From assembly GCA_964019695.1 (NCBI GenBank), contig OZ026524.1, forward strand, positions 28,746,164 through 28,810,163: a stretch of DNA of 64,000 nt. Direction: 5' to 3'. The DNA comes from Loripinus fragilis. Taxonomy: Eukaryota; Mollusca; Bivalvia; Lucinida; Lucinidae. The position numbers were made by a program, and so were the translations under genes. The notes under the pieces were generated by a model. It saw nothing but the letters and a program-made list of their open reading frames with translations, was not told where the DNA came from and ran no database searches. Below are positions 50,228 to 61,706 of this stretch, piece by piece (position 1 is the first letter of the stretch; the number at the start of each line of letters is the position of its first letter).

Positions 50228-50640
50228 ATTTGCTTTCCTCTTTAATTGCAATTGGGTGGGTCGGACTACTGACTCTATGACGGTTCTGACTAAAAGACAT
50301 CTATTGATGAGATGGTAGGAGCCTGATGCTTTGGCTGTTTGTTGGGCGCACCAGGGTTCATTTGCTCCGGTATTCAGTTTTATTTACTGTTGAGTCCTTG
50401 TATTGGCTTGATTTATATACATTGACCTTCTTTTGGGGATCATTTATGTTATTTCTGTCTTGGTGTTTGTTATGCTTTCGTGCGTGTCTGTTTATTGATG
50501 CCTTGTGGTCACCGGCTGGGAAAGGACTAACCTCTTAGCTCTCATTTGTGATGTCTAATTGTGAGTTTGTTACTTTCCCATTGGTATCATGGGCCAGGTG
50601 TGGTACTTGATTGTATCGATTCCTGATATTTGCCCTCTTT
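50228..50640 (+). mobile_element. 5'-truncated RT-element copy, plus strand
   Basis: It starts inside the RT tail (Phe-Ala-Phe-Leu-Phe-Asn-Cys) and passes the stop at about 50316. It then follows the 3' untranslated region to cgattcctgatatttgccc. It is the reverse complement of 62351-62880 and of the left end of the window. Truncation at the 5' end with a kept 3' end fits target-primed reverse transcription. Confidence 0.8.
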
Positions 50641-50780
50641 CCTAATCTGCTTGTATGCTATAATTACCAAAATTTCCTGTGCTAGCCCCTATTGTCTACG
50701 TCGACACGGAAAGTACTGATCTGCTTTTGCAGATGCCAATATGGGGAGTCACTATTCCAAATTCCTATGTACTAGCTTGC

Positions 50781-51118
50781 TTTTGTAACTCAAAGTCTGA
50801 TTGGATAACTTTAAAAATTTGTTACAGTATATCATAGGTCGCAAATTGTTTGACGCCATTAATTACGTCACATTACATTTAACGACATTGGCCTTTATGC
50901 AGCTTGCAAAGCTCCAGTGTGAGATAAATATGCCAAAGTGCACTAGAAAAGTTGGAGTATTGAAATTTTCATTTGAAGAACCATATCGTTGGATATACTG
51001 TCGAAAATCAAAAGTTTTATCGCTCCGCTTGAGAGTCTCTATCAATCTAAAATTCTGATTATACATCCAAGGATATACCTACCCAAATATAAATTTTGAA
51101 TACAGTTATCCCCTAATT
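50781..51118 (+). mobile_element. MITE family C, copy 3
   Basis: It starts ttttgtaactcaaagtctga and ends ttttgaatacagttatcccc. It matches 43290-43646 along its length. Confidence 0.7.
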
Positions 51119-51545
51119 GTTTTGAGGTTTATTGAATTTTGTTATAGTTCAGAAGAAAACTTTAATTGGATGTGCACAAAAGATATGTCTTTAAAATAGG
51201 TCTGGAAGGAAACCTGTGAAATTCAGGTTACCATGGAGTTATCTACAGTAAAACCTGTTTAAAATGGCCACTCTCAATAAGACCGAAAATTGGTTTTCAA
51301 GACCAATTATCGCTTAATGCAGGTCATAAGTATTCCTTGAAACATTCTGCAATACTTTCTATCTTAATTTAGCTACCATTTGCCATTAATATCTTTGTTT
51401 TTTCTAGTTATGAGTGGCGGTTTTACACAAGTTCTACTGTATACTCAACTGTTTAAATAAACAATAGTTAATTATGCATTTGACTTGAATTTAAAACCTC
51501 CCTTACCCGTAGTTGACTCCTCATAAACAAGGGTGTAAAGAATAA

Positions 51546-51855
51546 TATGCATGGGCGGATTCAGAGGGGGAGACAGGATGTCTGGAACCCCCACCCCTGA
51601 AAAATCAACAAAACATATGGTTTCCTAGCAAAACTGATCCGAATCCCCTTAAAATCACAAAACTACCAAGCCAGCATTCAATGTTGGGCAATCATCGGCA
51701 CGCCAGCAAAACGCCATTTAAATGGCGTTCGCTGGTGGGCCAATGATGGTCTGCTAATAGTGGTATTTGGATCCTTCCTCCCTCATCAAACTAAATACAA
51801 AAATGATCAAAGTTGGACTCCTTCTGACAAAAACTTTCTGGATCCTCCCATGAAA
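51546..51855. mobile_element. MITE family B, copy 4 (most complete)
   Basis: Ends atgcatgggcggattcagag and tttctggatcctcccatgaa are inverted repeats. A central palindrome, aacgccatttaaatggcgtt, is at about 51709-51728. Matching ends appear in the copies at 30455, 38673 and 46947. Confidence 0.8.
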
Positions 51856-52044
51856 TGGGTAAACACTATTTTAGTTGCATACATCGCTACCAATGTGAAC
51901 CAAAATCAGTCTGCTGCCTTCATCTGGTCATGTTTCATACGATTTGCCCCAATAATGAAGGTATTCTGGAGTGCATGTAAATATATGCAGCAGATGCAAT
52001 GGGCAGACGACATTTTCAGGACAAACAGAAATTGTATTTTACAG

Positions 52045-52179
52045 ACTTTGATCCAAGTGAAGTGAATATAACGTGTGGTCATGGCTACTCAACAAGTTTG
52101 GAACATAAATGTCTCTATAGGCGAGATGTATATGACCATGTGATTGGATGCCAATCCCTTGAACACCTTCAAGATTGTG
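52045..52179 (+). CDS. Exon 9: Cys-rich segment before LDLa module 5
   Basis: The acceptor is ttgtattttacag and the donor gtaagc; the exon is 135 bases, phase 1-1. It reads Asp-Phe-Asp-Pro-Ser-Glu-Val-Asn-Ile-Thr-Cys-Gly-His-Gly-Tyr, then Lys-Cys-Leu-Tyr-Arg-Arg-Asp, Ile-Gly-Cys-Gln-Ser, His-Leu-Gln-Asp-Cys. The spacing resembles the segment that precedes the last LDLa modules in GRL101-like proteins (Gly-Cys ... His-Leu-x-x-Cys). An alternative acceptor 25 bases upstream would put a stop in frame, so this start is preferred. Confidence 0.85.
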
Positions 52180-52680
52180 GTAAGCAAATATAACCTTAGG
52201 CCATGGCTACTATCTAGTTTGGAACATAGAAGTCTCTATTGGCGAGATGTTTATGACCATGTGATTAGATGCCAATCCCTTGAACACCTTCAAGATTGTG
52301 GTAAGCAGATATAACATGTGGCCGTGGCTACTTAACTAGTTTGGAACATAAATGTCTCTATACGCAAGATGTATATGACCATGTGATAGGATGCCAATCC
52401 CTTGAACACCTTCAAGATTGTGGTATGCAAATATAATGTGTGGCCGTGGCTACTTAACTAGTTTTGAACATAAATGTCTCTATACGCGAGATGTATATGG
52501 CCATGTGATAGGATGCCAATCCCTTGAACAGCTTCAAGATTGTGGTAAGCAAATATAACGTGTGGCCATGGTGACTCAACTAGTTAGGAACATAAATGTT
52601 TCTATAGGCGAGATGTATATGACCATGTTATTGCATGCCAATCTCTTGAACACCTTCAAGACTGTGGTAAGACTGTCAAG
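52066..52680 (+). repeat. Five-fold tandem repeat of exon 9 sequence
   Basis: Units of about 122 bp start at atataacgtgtgg and contain the last 110 bases of exon 9 plus its donor (gtaagcaaatata). Copy 1 is the real exon. Copies 2-5 (about 52190, 52313, 52435, 52557) lack the acceptor, and the linkers carry an in-frame stop after the donor. Copy 5 also has an internal stop (agt tag). The break points share atataacgtgtgg, so unequal exchange at that short homology is a likely origin. Confidence 0.92.
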
Positions 52681-53329
52681 TGCTTAATTGTACAATGGGA
52701 TATACTCTTGTAATCTTCGACCATACATGTAAGCACAGATCATACTGAACATGTGATTGGTTTGTTACATTATATTGACTAATGTACAGTCAACCCATAG
52801 ATGCAGGTTTATGTTTTTTATCAAAAATGTTCCTAAAAATTCAATTCACGCATGTTGGAAAACAGGAAGATTCTATTATCATACAAAGTAGCACCTGTGA
52901 GTGATGACCACCATTAATTATAACTGATAAACCACTAGTGGTATATGTAGTAACGTTACGCAATTATGACCATAACAATGTTGCATACATGTACAGTACA
53001 TAATAGCAAATTCTTAATTGTCACATTCCAAATATTCAGTTAATTCCAAGTTATTGAAATGTTATATGATGAACCAAATCTAACATTTGTACTCTTGTGT
53101 TATTGAATATATCTAACCTTGTTGCAAAAAATAAAGAAAATGCTTGACAGAGCCACGTATTTTGTATATTTTCCTCCACTTGTCTAATAAATGCTATCTT
53201 GTTGTCTTTTTATTTCTACATTGTAAATTGGAATGATCTTAGTTTAAACATTATTCATTTCATAAATTTGTTTTTTACATTTCAAAAACGCATATAATCT
53301 ATAAAAATAAGTGAGTATGACCAGAAAAT

Positions 53330-53620
53330 ACCACAGTCACACACTGCAGACCAACCTATGACACCCCAATGAAGAGCCACAGAACACTTACAATCACAAG
53401 ACGTCAGGCAGACAATTAAAGTAAAGAAACCAGCTCTCTCTTCCACATCAAGATGATTGCAAAATTAGAAAAACACTAAGTACTGCATAACAAAACAAGA
53501 TCAAATACAGAACCCCCACAAACAATAGGAGCAACAATAAACAATGAATAAACAACAACAAAACCCCACCTTATAACGGACAGCAGCCTTAGTTACTGGG
53601 GAGCTTAAAAAACATTTATT
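53330..53620. repeat. Possible relative of the RT-element 3' region
   Basis: An A/C-rich run ends in ccttataacggacagcagcc and ctggggagcttaaa. This resembles gccttggaacggtcagtaaa and ctggagggcttaaa at 62577-62615. The remainder matches poorly. Confidence 0.3.
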
Positions 53621-53798
53621 AATACACTATGATGAAACATAGAAAATGGATTATAACTCACAGATAGTAAAAAATACTCAAGTTGAGCCATGATATCAGG
53701 ATTGGAGAACAAGATAAATATATTTTTAGTATCATCTCCATATTGTGAAATATCATACTATACATGTTTTGATAGAGGCACTTAAATTATGATTTTAG

Positions 53799-53915
53799 AG
53801 TCTTTTGTGTGTCCAGCATATTTCTACAAGTGTCCTAAAAGCTTTTGTCTCGATGGACAGTATGTTTGTGATGGAACACCACACTGCCCAGATGGAGAAG
53901 ATGAACTTGGATGTG
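53799..53915 (+). CDS. Exon 10: LDLa module 5
   Basis: The acceptor is tatgattttag and the donor gtaatg; the exon is 117 bases, phase 1-1. It reads Phe-Val-Cys-Pro-Ala-Tyr-Phe-Tyr-Lys-Cys-Pro-Lys-Ser-Phe-Cys-Leu, Tyr-Val-Cys-Asp-Gly, His-Cys-Pro-Asp-Gly-Glu-Asp-Glu, Gly-Cys. All six cysteines and the acidic calcium box are present. The Lys-Cys-Pro-x-x-x-Cys and Cys-Pro-x-Gly-Glu-Asp-Glu variant is typical of the membrane-proximal LDLa modules in GRL101-type receptors. Confidence 0.92.
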
Positions 53916-53935
53916 GTAATGCTACAATATTACTT

Positions 53936-54200
53936 AAGCCCTGTCGCCAGAAAACCTGTCTTTGGGGTTTCAGACAAACCGAGTTTCAAACCAATCTCCT
54001 CAGCTACAGAGACTAGCCGGAAAATTAAAACTTCACCTGAAGCACCGGAAAATTAAAACTTCACCTGAAGCAAGTTTACATATGATACTTTTCAAAACGC
54101 AAATAACAAAGGGACTGTTCAGACTGCGCGGATACGCAGGCTGGTCTGCGCCAGTGTTGTTCGCAAACTCCCTAAGACAGGTTTTCTCGCGTCAAGGCCC
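53936..54200. mobile_element. Inverted-repeat MITE family E, copy 2
   Basis: Ends aagccctgtcgccagaaaac and gacaggttttctcgcgtcaa are inverted repeats. A 28-base internal direct duplication contains aaaattaaaacttcacctga. It starts only about 20 bases after the donor of exon 10. Confidence 0.75.
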
Positions 54201-54584
54201 ACTTATAACGATTATAATATAATCAATAATATATATTGTTTTTTTCCTGTAGATGGATACTTTGTTCAGTGTCATAGTTAGCAAATCGTATGCAAAGTGT
54301 TGATTTATACTAGCTTTAGACTATTATGCAGCCATATGCAAATATTATTAGGAAAGCATCCTTATATCTCTGCAAACTTTGTTTATGAGCGTTCTATATT
54401 GTCACATAAAATGATTTTAAAAAACACTCTTATCTGGGGATCCTGTCTGCATCTTAGCCTAGGTCTCTGTTACATGCACTTCAGTCAAGACTGTGAGTTT
54501 GCCATGACTAACCTAAACCTTTGCTACTTGAATATGTCATGGGGGTATGAGTAAGTAGAATGTTTTAAATTTCTCAACTAAAAC

Positions 54585-55130
54585 ATACTATGCAAAATGC
54601 CAAATCTGGACTCAAAGGCGGATGTGAAAGCAGCTTCACTGTGATCCACACAGCACGGCTGCAATGCTTGGTGCGTTATCATGGTGCAGCAGAATTTCAG
54701 AGCTCTGAAGCTGTGGCTGTTTTTTAATAGCTAACTAAAGCTCAGATTTAATTACAGTTGTGTAATAGTTTCCAGTAACAGTAATTTTTGGAAGAACAAA
54801 GAAATTTAAGATTGCACCATGTATATCGCAAAAACAAATGTCTATTATTTTACCAGCAGACTTTGAAAGCAACGCTTTTGTAGGTCTGTATACTTGTCAT
54901 CTTCGGTTGCTTCTCTACTGTCCTATAAGCCATTCATGCACTTTGAAGTAGCACCATTTGATAAACAAGTGTCCACATAGACAGCATGCAAATCTTCTTG
55001 AATTGCGGACAACGAATTTTCGAGTAATGTATAAAACTTTACCACACTACGTTGCTCATTTACACTTTGCGACGTTATTTTAGTCAAGGAGCTAGGTTTT
55101 TGAAAATTGACTTGGCACAATTGTCCAGCC
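54585..55130 (-). pseudogene. mariner-family transposase pseudogene
   Basis: On the minus strand from about 55120 there is an N-terminal helix-turn-helix like that of mariner/SETMAR-type proteins (Glu-Gln-Arg-Ser-Val-Val-Lys-Phe-Tyr and Cys-Leu-Ser). A decayed Arg-Glu-Ala-x-Glu-Asp-Asp linker lies near 54890. After a deletion, the catalytic core resumes near 54830 with Asp-Ile-His-Gly and Thr-Val-Thr-Gly-Asn-Tyr-Tyr. Leu-His-His-Asp-Asn-Ala-Pro follows near 54690 and a His-Pro-Pro-Leu-Ser-Pro-Asp-Leu motif near 54620. The Asp-Asn-Ala-Pro and Ser-Pro-Asp-Leu signatures are specific to the IS630/Tc1/mariner group. Stops and frame changes are several, the middle third is missing, and it cannot be functional. 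Confidence 0.8.
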
Positions 55131-58100
55131 AGAAAAGGTTTGACTTCAGAAATAGTTAGAAATACACTTCTACAATATTTCTAGGCACGTCGTACAGTCA
55201 AATTGTGGTAGTAGTTTTCCAGGAGGAGTCGTTTTGTACACCTACCCAATTTTTACTATAAAAAGCAAAATGGCAACATTTGAATAAGAAATGGTATCCA
55301 GGTTGTATCCAGATGGTTCATTCGTTCGTTATTTACTGCCAAAACCTCGATAAGGACCTAAACAGATATGAAAATTAATTGTTTGCATCCAGAAGCACAA
55401 CTTTTATGTTATAACTGTCATTTACGTTACATCTTCAATTACGCCTTATAAAATCAATTAATTTTGGTCAAAGTTTAATTTTATAAGTTCTATAATGGGT
55501 ATATACGTTTTACATACCATGTTTGTAAAAGATAATTACCTGACTGTTTCAAAACTGCAAACATCTTGTTTCTATCATAATTACTTTAAGAATTATAAGC
55601 TGTTGAATATGATTACCCCCCAAAAATGGTGAATATGGTTGGAACCATTTCACTTTGCAACTTAGCATGCAACACCACCTGCTGACTTTTAAAACCATAA
55701 TTGAGCATTCTATAGATACACGATAGTAAAAACCTATACTTAACTGCGTTTCTGGTGTTAAGTTCTTTATTTAAATGCTTGTATGACCATGAGTAACGTA
55801 CATTACAAAATTTAAGACTTCCTATATTATTGCTAAATACCTTACATTATATGTCATATGGTATTTTATTTAATTTCAAACCTGTTTTGTTTTAAATTTA
55901 TAACAAGTAAGCAGTTTGTTCTAAAATATTTATTAGTTTTTATTAAGCTACCATATCTATAAACATTTGCATTTGCATTTAAGATTTTTTTAAGGTTTTC
56001 ATCTCCACCAAATATCATTTTGATTTGTCCAAGGTTGATTATTCAAAGACACATAACTAAAGAAATAGACAGCCCTTGAGTAGCAGTAGAATACATTCCA
56101 TTTTTGTCAATTTTATCAAAGTAACATACATAACCATATTAAATATCAAAAGGTCCTATGTTTGTCCTAACTGTTATCAAAGACAGTATACGATTGGGCC
56201 CTGAAAAGCTGAAATATTAAGGATGTAGAATTGTAATATTTATTGCAGGAGAAAAACGACACAACTAAGTTTTTTGAAGGAAGTCTCATTAGTCATTTGA
56301 AAATATGTTTATGTACCCATTTTACTATTGTACACTTTATGCAAGCAAAGTCAGTAACATTATATAGGTTAGCTCCTTGTATAATACCTAGGTTAATTTC
56401 CCATAGAAAAAAATACAAATTACTAAATGTTTAGAGAGATGGTAATAAATTATACTATGGTTCTAAGGTTACATTCCAGACAAAATCATTTACCTAAGAG
56501 TTGGTAGAATACAATTTTTACATATTACAATAGAGGTTATGCATTATACGTGTCTGTAATCAGTTATTTTTTAAAGATAACCTCTAAAAATCAAATTGTA
56601 TACTGACATTTATATGCATATGCAGATGATGACACATTACTTGTTTCAGCTTTTAAATAAATTTTAGTTTATTTTCAGCATAACTTTTATAGTTTATTTA
56701 ATGAATCTGTTAGTACCTTTGATCATTTGCTGAACTAATATCACTTTATAAGGAGAGGTTTTATATTGAGAAAAATTTCCCTGAAAATGGGTAAAATCGG
56801 TTATAATGGATGACAACCATCTCATGTGATCTCATGTGATATGATCATATCCAAGGAACACATGTTAATCGCTGCTTAAGAAACTATTTTTAACACATAC
56901 GACATTATCAGTCAAGATATATGCCAGGCTGAATAAGTCATTGTGACACTCAGGTAATGTAAAATATACTTTAAAATGTTCTTTAAGATATTGGATGGAA
57001 AATAAAACGTTTAAAAACATTACGTCATGAGATTTTACTCAGTTTTAGCAATCAATGCTTAAATAACTGATGATAAGTTTCACTATACAGAATGTGGCAT
57101 GGCAAAATTATAACAGGAGTCTTGTAAATATGATCCTTGATAACAAAGTGCTATATGTATATAAACATAAGAATGAATAAGTTATATAAAATTACAATCA
57201 ACACAGCTTTTTCTTAAAAAAATATCTTGCTTCTTCAGACAGAACCAAATGCATTACACATAAATAGTAAATTATTCAAAAGCACAAAACATGTTGAGGG
57301 TAGTGATTTATAGAGACATACGGAGAGTCAATTGTTCTTACAAACACTTTGTGCAGTAGTCTTTGCCATCAATGAAATACTTAAATGCAATGCCTGGAAA
57401 GAATGCATGAAAGTATATATGCATGTCTTATTTGCAATGCTTCCTTCCAAAAGAAATCATACTTCTATTACTTTTAAAGGTAAATATGAATCTTAGAGGT
57501 TGATAAAGCAGTGCCTCTATTGTTGTGTATGTTATGTGATATAATATACAAGTTTTTGAATATCTTTCGATATGATCTTTGACAGTAGCACAAGTGTGAA
57601 TTTCGTTGCCATAAAATAAAAAAAAACGATTGCTGACCTCTCTTATGTAATTTATACACGCTCAATTGAAGATTTGAACCACCATATGTGATTTTGGTAC
57701 CTACCTCACATGGGCAAATGCACTGTTTAATCCCCATGCTAATTCAGTGGTGCTAGCGTTTGTCTTCATCTACCTATACAAGCAGCTAATGCTCTGATGT
57801 GTCTAATGACATAATTTACAGGCTCGCATGAGCCTTCATAGCTGAACTAAAATCAAATGTGCTTACGAATTTGATATTTTATTTACGTTACTATTTATCA
57901 TCAATTAAGATTTATTTGGAACATACAAAGGATCAATGATTATGTCCTCATATGACATGCTGAATATCGTAATGATTTTAAATGAACAAATTCCACGTTT
58001 AGACTCAGCCTAATTGATAGAAATCATGCAAAACAAAATTTCCAATGATTTATTTGCGTCCATTCATTTTGCAACAGCTACAATATTATCTTTACAATGC

Positions 58101-59700
58101 AAGAGAGTTGTTCTAAATGATAAGCCTTGACGTCTATAATGTATAACCATAAAGAACCTTGCAAAAAATATCCTGTTTCGAGGCACTATAACATTGCATA
58201 CCAGACAAAGCGTATGATAAATGGCACCATCTCCTTAACCCTTTTAAGTCGAATGAAACTTCCCACTTTTATCAAACGAACCAGTCCATATTCGTCTTCA
58301 GGGTTGTCAGGGGTTGTTTTTCATTCTTATTTTAATCTAATAGAACAGTAGAGAACCTGATCAGACATTGCAGTCTGTGGCGTCTGATCTTGGCCTGTAC
58401 TATATGTCTATGTCCCACTAAAAGAACGCAAGTGTTATTTGGGTTAAATATCTTTGTTGTATATGTTACTCACATCAGTTGTATCGTTTCTTCATCGAAT
58501 TGGATCATGATTGGATATAGAGCAGTTTGAACCATATGCTTCGGCATGGCGTTTGCCATATGTGGGACAGAAACCTTTACGATTAAAACATGTTTTGCTA
58601 TGGCAAGGATTAACGTTTGCTTTAATGTTTCATTTCTCGATTTCAACCAATATTGTACAAAAAAGGTAATTTTAGGAATAAAGTGTATGTTTTTTCCCAA
58701 ATCATAGCTATCAATATAGTGATTGTAGTCAATAGCCAACAAGCTATAATTGTATGTATTTTGGTGGCTTACACAATTGGTGATATAGTGCTGTCATTTC
58801 ATTACATATTGTATTTAGCAGAAAGTAACATATATAACAGTAATAACAGGTGCCAAAATAAGTATAAATTATATTGCTAGTAATTCTCTTTCAAATAAAA
58901 GTTAATAACGATGCGTAGGAATAAGAAATAACTGGATATTAAAACTATAGGAATTCCTATTATTTTAGGGTAACGTAGTGAATTTGGCTATTGCAGTGCA
59001 ACGCCTTATCCGCTGAGAAGCTAACGCACTTCATTATGTGGCTAATATATTTTGGTTTTAGATATTTACAGTCTACAAACCTCATTTTGTTAGGGTCGTT
59101 TGGTAGCCATACTCTAATGATATTTCTGCATTAAATAGTAATACATTTGAAAGTAAGTAACGTATATAACTGTAATATCATGTTGTTTAATGGTAAAACG
59201 CATACTGGCTGTTTGCTGCATTTCATTTAATGATTTTAAGGCTATCGTCATGTCCATATATAAAATTTTAGTATAAGTCACAGATACAATATATTACCGC
59301 AGAGAATGTACACTGAAAATTGGGCAATACACGCATTCCTGAATTGTCATTTTAGGTGGTATGTTCTTTCTTTGATTTGTAACAAATGTAAAACATGACA
59401 AACATACTACAAGAATAATGTTTAAAATAAATTATGAATATGCTATTTTACTTGATAAATTAAGAAATGAGGAAGATTTAATTTCTTTTGAATTTGGATA
59501 CATTATATTCAGGGGGGTAGGGTAAATCACCCCTTCTGATGGACATTTTTACGTCTAATATACCATATATACAAAAAATTTATATTGCTTCGCTGTCGTA
59601 TGCCTTTGCATACATGTTATGTATAAATTTAAAGGGAAATATGCCAAATAGGAAGCAATGGTTGAACGTGAGGCGTGTTTTTCTCTCAATTTACCTAAGC
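55131..59700. other. Long intron stretch without recognised exons
   Basis: This is A+T-rich. The 55131-55230 part is the outer sequence of the mariner-like element, repeated inverted at 59725-59865. A diverged repeat lies at 58295-58432. Short ORFs at 56243, 57474, 58127, 58470 and 58653 show no domain, phase or splice support. LDLa modules 5 and 6 sit at either side. Confidence 0.5.
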
Positions 59701-59704
59701 CTCA

Positions 59705-59865
59705 TTTAGCTTAGGGTACGTTCAAAGATGACGTCCTACAGCAAAACTGCTACCACAATTTAACTGTACGACGTACCTAGGAGTATTGTAGAAGACCCCA
59801 GCATTGCATTTCTGCAGTCAAACCTTTTCTGGCAGGTAAGTTGTGCCAAGTCAAAAACTAAGGCC
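59705..59865. mobile_element. Fragment of the mariner-like element end, inverted
   Basis: It contains caaaactgctaccacaattt, gtacgacgtacctagg and tcaaaccttttctggc. These match 55085-55230 in reverse complement. Only the terminal region and the first codons are present. Confidence 0.6.
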
Positions 59866-60069
59866 TGTACAGAAATCAGCGCCTGGACTATTTTGCACCA
59901 AACACTGGTGATATGACGTCAGAATATTGACATTACATTATAAATAGTGGATTCATTGAAATCGGCTTATTCTGAATTGATTGGAAAATTATTGATCTTT
60001 GACCATACAAAATTTAATTTCACTATGTCAAATGGTTATGAAACAGGTAAATACGTTCACGAAATTATA

Positions 60070-60410
60070 AAGCAATGTATGTTGGGAGTACTCAAAAGAT
60101 CCATCTCAATGAGACAGTCGTTAGGCCAATTCAAAAAATAAGTGTGTTTCGGGTAAAGGGTCTGAAAACTTTAGGTAGGGTAGAAACACATTTATTTAAT
60201 TATTTTTTTTTCTTCAAAAATAATTTTATGCATTTTGAAAGGCGAATTCGCCTTTCAAAATGCAACAAAATAATTTGTTTCAGAAAACCTGACAATTAGG
60301 TAGGGTCTGGCTACCCTAAACACAGGCATTTTTTTATTTGGCCTAAGGGGCACCCAAGAAAGGGGTAGGTAAATATTAACAATTTTATGCTTAAAATGTT
60401 TTTCTGGACT
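60070..60410. mobile_element. MITE family D, copy 4, split by another MITE
   Basis: Left part 60070-60120 (gggagtactcaaaagatcca, ctcaatgagacagtcg) and right part 60348-60410 (ggggcacccaag ... tttatgcttaaaatg) are the two halves of the 36-kb family. They are separated exactly by the GGCCAA-ended element. Confidence 0.6.
60121..60347. mobile_element. GGCCAA-ended MITE, copy 2 (nested)
   Basis: Terminal inverted repeats ttaggccaa / ttggcctaa enclose 227 bp with a central palindrome tttgaaaggcgaattcgcct. It shares aagtgtgtttcgggtaaagg and ggtagggtctggctacccta with 48333-48579. Confidence 0.8.
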
Positions 60411-60677
60411 GATGATGAGTACCAAAATATAATGTGGGTGTCAATGGAGTTTACTGATTAGCTTATTTTGTCCCTAACATTTACCAATTAATAAAGATGG
60501 AAGGCTAATTTTACTGGTTAGCGAATTGAACATTGCAAAATTTACAGATAAGTGATTTCTGCCCTTACATTTTACTGAATTACTGTTTTTTATCCAAACT
60601 TTCTTCTGATTACTAATTTCAGAGATTCCCTTTCAGAACAAAATATTATAAGCTGGCTTATTTGAATCTACTTTCAG

Positions 60678-60801
60678 ATAAGAGGATATGTGCTGATCAA
60701 TACCGGTGCTTACAATCAAGTCTATGTCTACAGCAAAAACATCTGTGTGATGGTGCCCATCATTGTCCACTAGGAGATGATGAAAGATTGTGTGATATCA
60801 G
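60678..60801 (+). CDS. Exon 11: LDLa module 6
   Basis: The acceptor is tctactttcag and the donor gtgatg; the exon is 124 bases, phase 1 in and phase 2 out. It reads Arg-Ile-Cys-Ala-Asp-Gln-Tyr-Arg-Cys, Leu-Cys-Leu, Leu-Cys-Asp-Gly-Ala-His-His-Cys-Pro-Leu-Gly-Asp-Asp-Glu, Leu-Cys-Asp. All six cysteines and the acidic box are intact. The phase-2 exit is the phase needed by the LRR-start exon and by each of its dead copies. Confidence 0.9.
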
Positions 60802-61255
60802 GTGATGATAGATCTTATACAAAGTTTTACAGCCTTAAATATCGCATCTCAAAGATTGATAAATAAGTTTGTTAATAAGGACAGGTTAATCTAAATAAAA
60901 GTTGGTGCTGCACAGTATGAATATCTGTCCTTCGCAGACCAACAAGATATGGTTTGAATGTCTGAACGAAAAACTTTCTTGTAATTGCAAATTTCTTTTT
61001 TGGAAAATATCAAATTAAAGACCTAAAAATTTGAGCAATAACGCTGGTACCACTCATTATGACTCTCTCCAGGGATCATACTTGGCAGATCAAAAGGACA
61101 GTCATAATGAGGTGATATAGTGGTCCCATGAAGGGATTAGGTAATTAATGATAAAATATTGATCATTATCTTAGCGAAAGAAAATGTAATATATACAGGT
61201 AATTCCCCACTTGAGGCCCCTCATATGATGACTGTATTTTATTTATGACATTGTT
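60802..61255. other. Intron sequence with a small inverted repeat
   Basis: No exon is seen. At 61049-61130 ggtaccactcattatgactc faces gtcataatgaggtgatatag then tggtcc, an imperfect inverted repeat with a short loop. Confidence 0.5.
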
Positions 61256-61401
61256 TTGACATTTTCAAAATTACAGGTGTCCTGATGGCTGCGTTTGAGC
61301 CATTGAAGTTTAGCTATAGTTCTGTTGTATACACATGATTTGAAACACATAGTGATTTGATTTTATTAATTCACATAAAGTCAATTTTTTCATTATTACA
61401 G

Positions 61402-61588
61402 TTGTCCTGATGGCTGTTCCTGTCTAGGGATGTCTGTCCGCTGTGCTGAACGAGTCACTAACAATGTCACTATATCCCCTACAACCAGAATGATCGATGC
61501 TAGTCAAAATCCTGGAACTTTCCAATATCTTCCTCTACAATCAGATAGCGTCCTATTTGTGATTCATTTGACCCTCTCTGGGTGTTGA
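61402..61588 (+). pseudogene. LRR-start exon, dead copy 1
   Basis: A cattattacag acceptor leads in phase 2 into Cys-Pro-Asp-Gly-Cys-Ser-Cys-Leu-Gly-Met-Ser-Val-Arg-Cys, then about 45 residues aligned with the intact exon. The codon after the Leu-Ser-Gly-Cys is TGA, where the intact exon has GAA. Splicing it to LDLa module 6 would end the protein here, before the leucine-rich repeats. Confidence 0.85.
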
Positions 61589-61671
61589 ATTTGTAATCTT
61601 TCTTCATCTGCATTACTTCAACGTCAACACCAACGTCTTACCATGAAAATACAGGAAGTTTTTGTGTATTA

Positions 61672-61706
61672 ACATTAGAATCGCATCATTGATGCGATTC
61701 TAATGT
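61672..61706 (+). repeat. Hairpin in the exon-repeat unit
   Basis: A 35-base palindrome with 16-base arms (acattagaatcgcatc / gatgcgattctaatgt) lies about 85 bases after the stop of copy 1. It recurs at 62293-62327 and 63470-63504. Confidence 0.9.

Noticed and set aside
51999..52044. Extension of exon 9 to an upstream acceptor (acattttcag)
   Set aside because: In the phase delivered by exon 8 this start meets a stop. The acceptor at 52044 gives an open frame in the right phase.
58470..58880. Hydrophobic ORFs considered as 7-helix receptor parts
   Set aside because: They lie before LDLa module 6 and the LRR exon, in the wrong order for the receptor, with no conserved GPCR motif.
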